From Prorocentrum cordatum (lineage: Eukaryota; Sar; Dinophyceae; Prorocentrales; Prorocentraceae): a stretch of 64,000 nucleotides of DNA. The DNA lies in NCBI GenBank assembly GCA_963575745.1, contig CAUYUJ010002099.1:1-64000 (forward strand), given 5' to 3'. Below the pieces are notes generated by a model, which saw only the letters and a list, made by a program, of their open reading frames with translations, was not told where the DNA came from and searched no databases. The first letter of the stretch is position 1; each line of letters opens with the position of its first letter. Shown here piece after piece: positions 59,696 to 64,000 of this stretch. The translations under genes and the position numbers were made by a program.

Positions 59696-62380
59696 GCGGA
59701 GGGATAGCCATCTCCACCACCGCCTCGACGAAGACATCCCCGCCTCACCCGCCCCAGGTACTGCGCTGGTCCCCCCCGTTGTGCACGATGGGCGCTTCAG
59801 CAGGCTTCAGAAGGAGGCCACGTACAGCTGCGATGGATGCCACAGCGGGGGGCTCCAAGGCTCCGCAGGCACTTGGGAAGACGACTACACCCGCGAGCTA
59901 CTCGCCCAGAACCGCCTGCAGGCGCACACGAAGGGGAAAAACTGCAGACGGCTCTGCGAACGCTGTTGGGTAGCCTCATTGGAAAAGAAAAGCATTTCTC
60001 ACCCTGAACCGGACCCCGCGGAGCGCTTCAGCAAGAAGTCCATGCAGTGGTTACTGCAGGAGCACAAGCGCAGGCTACTGGACAACCGGGAGCAGAAGAG
60101 GGCAAGAACCCTCCCATCCCTGGACGGGCTCCCACTGGGGTTGCAGGGACCAAAGGACACAGCAGCCGCGGTCTCCTCAAGGAGCTCCTATTTCGTACGA
60201 CGCGCCACTACCGCCCCACCTGCGCAGGCACCACGCTGCCACCACAAAGACTTCCAGACAGCAGGTTCGGTGCAGAGGCGCACCGTAGCAAATGCTACTC
60301 GGCCAAGTGCGACTTTTGCCCCCCGCACACCCCAGGTCTCGAATGGCCGGCAGGCTCACCCGCCCTGGGGTGCTTCATTTGGCGCCCTGACGAAGGCGCA
60401 GAGTGCTGTGACCGCACAGGCCTCCCAGCATGGGGAGCAATGCCATCGCTGTGGATCAAAAGGCAATGGAACGCCAGCTGGGCCTGCAGGAGATGATTGG
60501 TGCACATTTGGGACGTCGCACCCAGCACTCTCAACAATGTGCTTGACGCATACTCCAACGAGATCTACCCTCCCAGCCCCGTCCCCACGGCGACATAGCG
60601 AAGGCGCTGAGGAGTGGGACATCTACGACCCGAGTGCACACCTGTCTCCTGTCAGCACATCCGCAAACGAGGGCTCCTCCGCAGGCAATCCCCCCGGGCT
60701 CGGGGCGCGGTCGGTGAGGATCCTCAATGACAATGCTACACTCGGGTGCGCCCTGCCTGCGCTCCCTCCACCCGACGCCCCCCAGCTGCCCACGCACGCG
60801 ACACTCCGCCTGGAAGGGGGGCAGTCGTACCGGCCAGTCCGCAAACTTGTGAGGTTCCTGCTGGAATGGAACCACGAGGTACACATTCGTTGGTCGACTT
60901 TCGGTGGGGAAAGGGATGGAGACAAAGTGGGTGAAGACAGCGATGAATCGGATTGGCCGCGCAACCAGCTGCTGCGCTTCCTCTGCTCCTTCTACGGGGA
61001 CCAGATCCCCAAGAATGGACACCCCCACACATTCCGCGGGACGGCCATAGAGCTGCAGCAGCCAATGTCATTGCGCAGCTGGTTGGGAGGAATGAAAAGT
61101 TCCGGGAGGCCTGGCGCTCCTTCTCTGCCGCGCTCGACTGCCAAAGAGGGCAAGACCCCCGACGGCAGCCGTTGGAAACGCTGCACCGCTTCTTATCCCT
61201 CAGGAAGGACGATCTCGCAGGGGGAACGCTGGAATTCCTCGCTGGCGAGCGTAACGCCGGGAGCAGCAACGACGCCGGAGACCGCCCCCCCGCCGCTGCC
61301 TGGCACAAGCGCCCACCAGCCTTGGACGGCCGCACCCCTGGCGATGACCTCAGCCAGCAGCCCCCAGGAGCCACAAAAGCGACCGAGGAGATAAAGGAGG
61401 AACCATCCCCTGACAGGGGCCCCCACGGCAACGGCGACAATCCGTTCGAGGTAGATTGGGATGAGGACAATCCAGAGAGGACCGTCTCCATGGTCGACAG
61501 CCTCCGCAGCAGGCCGAGGAAACCGAAATCAACGGCCCCAGCGACAGAAACGGCTCCCACAAGCGGACAGCGCTGTGGACAGTCCCCCCCGACAAGGAGG
61601 AAGCGGCCACTTGGGCGCCTTGCGCGACGGCCCGCTTCCGAGAGGACATGGAAGAAATCCGTGACAAAAGGAAACAAAGAGGGAAAGGGGGCAAGCCAGA
61701 CTGCCGTCAGGAGACTATCCAGGAACTCGCAGCTCCAGCGCACGAGACCCGCCAGACGCCCAGCCTCCGGCAGGACAGCAGCCCAGAGAGTCGGCCGCGC
61801 CCGGGATGAGCCAGCCCAAGAGAAAGTCACCAGACTACAGAAGACACTCGGAGGCGCATTCAACGGGGCGTGGACAGGCTGGGCCCGCAGGGCAGGCAGC
61901 CTGCAAAGTCTGCCTTGGGTCGACATCCATTCGGACCCCAGGAGGAACACAAGGGAGCTGTGCGAAGAATTCCTGCGGGCGTGGGAAGCTGCGGGCTACG
62001 ACGCCTATAAGTTGGTGAGGCACCACCATCTCCGGGTGGAATGGCAAAAGGTCGCCGATAAATATCGTAGCCTACTACATCGCGGCGTAAGGGCCAGCGC
62101 ACCCAAGGGGCAAGACAGCAAGGGCCACCCATACCCTTGGTCCGACAGAAGCAGGAGAGCACCCACCCACCCCCGTCCCACCCGACAGGGCAGGCCACAA
62201 CGAACATACCCAGCCCTCCAGCACACACAGCGGGGCTTTGCAGCAGCACCCGTGGAGCAGGCCCAGAGCCGGCACAGCCGCCCCGCCAGCGTACACCGAC
62301 CACAGGGTGACGGGAGCATCCAGCTCTGGAGCCCCATAGCGCCCAAGGCCGCGCTGGGAAGGGTGGGACCACCGGGATAG
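59661..62380 (+). pseudogene. C-terminal remnants of the helicase-containing region
   Basis: Frame 59661-61394 contains a Cys-rich unit (ATYSCDGCHSGGLQGSAG, CRRLCERCWVASLEKK) and later a folded stretch (PVRKLVRFLLEWNHEVHIRW, RNQLLRFLCSFYGDQIPKNG). Around 61060 the natural continuation moves to the frame 60953-62380 (ANVIAQLVGRNEKFREAWRS), which ends in a basic Arg/Pro/Gln-rich tail. There is no known domain apart from the possible zinc-binding cysteines. Confidence 0.35.
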
Positions 62381-62716
62381 GTCATGGAGGGGAGCTACGT
62401 GGGGGAACAGGGAGAAAAGGACCGCCCCGAAAAGTGACGAGCAATACGCCGACTAGCGGCAGCGAGGAAGGGAACTCGCGCGCTGGTAGCCCGGCAGCCG
62501 ACCTGGCAAGGCCCCCCGACGAGGGCGAGGCCGGCCCTACCAAAAGCCGCCAAGGCGCACGGCGTTGGGCTTCTGGGACAACGAGTGACCCCCTTCGCGG
62601 AAGACTTGCCGCGCACGTGTACCGTGGGACTGTCCTCCCCTAGGACGGCCCCACCTCAGACGATGTCTTGCGGCTCAGGCCGCTCGCCCCGACCTCTCGC
62701 TTCACTTTCCAGTTCC

Positions 62717-62841
62717 GCGGCTATCAGCTGCACTCCCCTTCCCTCGTCGCCACGTGCTATCTGTTGGCCTGCGGCTATCGGCTGCTGACCCCCTTTCTCG
62801 TCGCCACTGCCTCTACATTCAAGACTGCGGCTATCGGCTGC
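62717..62841 (+). repeat. Right cluster of the GCGGCTATCGGCTGC hairpin family
   Basis: Copies at 62717-62731, 62771-62785 and 62827-62841 have a period of about 55 bp, and the units share CTCGTCGCCAC. The orientation is the same as in the left cluster. Confidence 0.85.
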
Positions 62842-64000
62842 TAACCCCCCTTCCTCGTCGCCACAGGGGAGCGACATCCGCCTGAAGATGAGTTGCGGTG
62901 GGCCCCAGGGCCACTGGGTTCCCACCAGGCGGCTACACCTGTCGACACAGCCAGCGACAGGACGTGTTTCACCGATGCAGTGGGCCACGGGGGCGGACTG
63001 ATGTTACCTCCTGGGGTTGAGGTACCCCCCCACCACCGCGATAGTTCCTGCGTTCTCGTGGGCCTTTAGCCCGTGCGGCCGGCTGAAATAATCCCGTCGT
63101 CGGTTTGGCCGCAGTGGCGGCCCGTGGTGCTCCGAGGTGGCTCGCTCAAGGCGCCCTCCCCCGCTCTCTGCGCGCTCCACTCAATCACTTTGCCCGCGCC
63201 GTGTGCGGGCCGGGACGCATCGGACGCTGGCCTTAGCCCTTCCAGGTGCCCCATCCTTTGGAGTCGGCAACGCGCAGTGACTTCCACGTCGTCGCCCGCA
63301 GGAGCGGCGATCACCCCTGACCCCCTACACATGGGCGTGTAGACAGTGCGGTCGGCAGTTTTGGACTCATAGGTTGGCCGCTTGCTGGCTGCGGCGGACA
63401 CGGTCGTCGGCCAAAGGCACCGCCCGGTCGCTTGTGTTAAACGTTGGCTCCTGCCACAGTTGGGCCTTCTGGGAGCGGAGGCTCCACGCCGCCTTGGTAC
63501 CTGCGGTTATCGCGGGCGCCCTCTCCTGTGGTTGGCTGGCACCCTTCAGGCATCGGCCCGAGCCTTCTCGGTGACTTGAGGCAAATGAGTGATTTTGGCA
63601 CGTTCCGCCTTGCAGTCTGACTCCACCTGCGGGTCCGACCTATTTCTGCCCGCCCCCCTTCTGCTGGCACACGCTCAGCGGCTTTTGGGGTCCGCGTGGT
63701 GCCTCTTTTGCTGGCACATGTCCAGCGTCGTTAATTATCTGCAGGTGCACTCTGCGCGATGTCGCGCCAATTATCTGTCGCTGTGCCCCAGCCTCGGTCA
63801 CCCCGCCCTCTGGACTTCTCCTTGCGGGCCGCGAATCAAAAAGTGCCCCCACCGCGTCCGTAGCTCATGCAGATCCACATGGGGGTGGCGTCGACGGGGG
63901 GGGCGAAAGTTGAGCGCGCCGTCCGGCGCGAGATGATTTTTATCTTCCTCGGAGGGTGCCAAGTGCGCGCGAGTTTTTCACCGTCGCGGTGCCCATATTG
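62842..64000. other. No confidently supported gene
   Basis: Short protein-like pieces occur, such as DRTCFTDAVGHGGGL near 62960 and YTWACRQCGRQFWTHRL near 63325, which could be remnants of another retroelement. A fragment of the relict spliced-leader flank (CCACCGCGTCCGTAGC) lies near 63849. Nothing longer is convincing. Confidence 0.4.

Noticed and set aside
60736-61950. Long open frame on the - strand (about 400 codons)
   Set aside because: It is a GC-rich shadow of + strand coding with no recognisable motif. The same applies to long - frames at 10304-11410, 13226-14653, 30872-31831 and 50023-51162.

Overview
The window looks like nuclear DNA of a dinoflagellate. GC content is very high, every credible gene lies on the + strand, and there is almost no intron content. 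There are fragments of chloroplast light-harvesting polyprotein genes, relict copies of the dinoflagellate spliced leader, and a high load of mobile elements. A Prorocentrum-like species would fit the GC and the intron borders, but the sequence alone does not fix the species. I saw no rRNA, tRNA, CRISPR or bacterial-style operon signal. Most of the window is mobile DNA, intact or decayed.

Layout. (1) 1-6358: the 3' part of a DIRS-like (tyrosine recombinase) retrotransposon: reverse transcriptase remnant, RNase H, an unexpected J-domain, and the recombinase, followed by two 158-bp direct repeats. A 43-bp tandem duplication breaks its frame. (2) 6690-7935: relict spliced leaders and a truncated light-harvesting (LHC) gene. 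(3) 7935-32105: a 24.2-kb unit bounded by perfect 28-bp inverted repeats and flanked by TA. It carries a Tc1/mariner/pogo-like DD35D transposase fused to an OTU-like segment, plus about seven other genes of mostly unknown function. About 57 copies of a short hairpin with the constant core GC-AGCA-GC and variable but paired arms are scattered through it, in coding and non-coding DNA. I found none outside it. A second palindrome (CTCTGTGACAGAG) is clustered at both ends and in the middle. (4) 32249-37084: a LINE with one uninterrupted 1611-codon frame (endonuclease, RNase H, reverse transcriptase, three C2HC fingers). (5) 37085-41570: tandem repeats, one small unknown gene, a second broken LHC polyprotein region and another relict spliced leader. 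(6) about 42000-54900: a decayed LINE-like element with a RING finger, a DNMT3-like cytosine methyltransferase, reverse transcriptase and RNase H. (7) about 55060-62380: a decayed region with a zinc finger and an SF1 (UPF1-like) helicase. A third hairpin family (GCGGCTATCGGCTGC) sits at the borders of regions 6 and 7. (8) 62842-64000: no gene that I can support.

Working model. The 24-kb unit is the most interesting object. Its ends, TA flanks and transposase type agree with each other, and its private hairpin family stops at its borders. It is best read as a giant cut-and-paste transposon with cargo genes. Three of its genes need a +1 frame change to be read in full, and one gene has a 174-bp intron bordered by a direct repeat. 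A tandem duplication inside it has decayed reciprocally, leaving one good copy of each of two genes.
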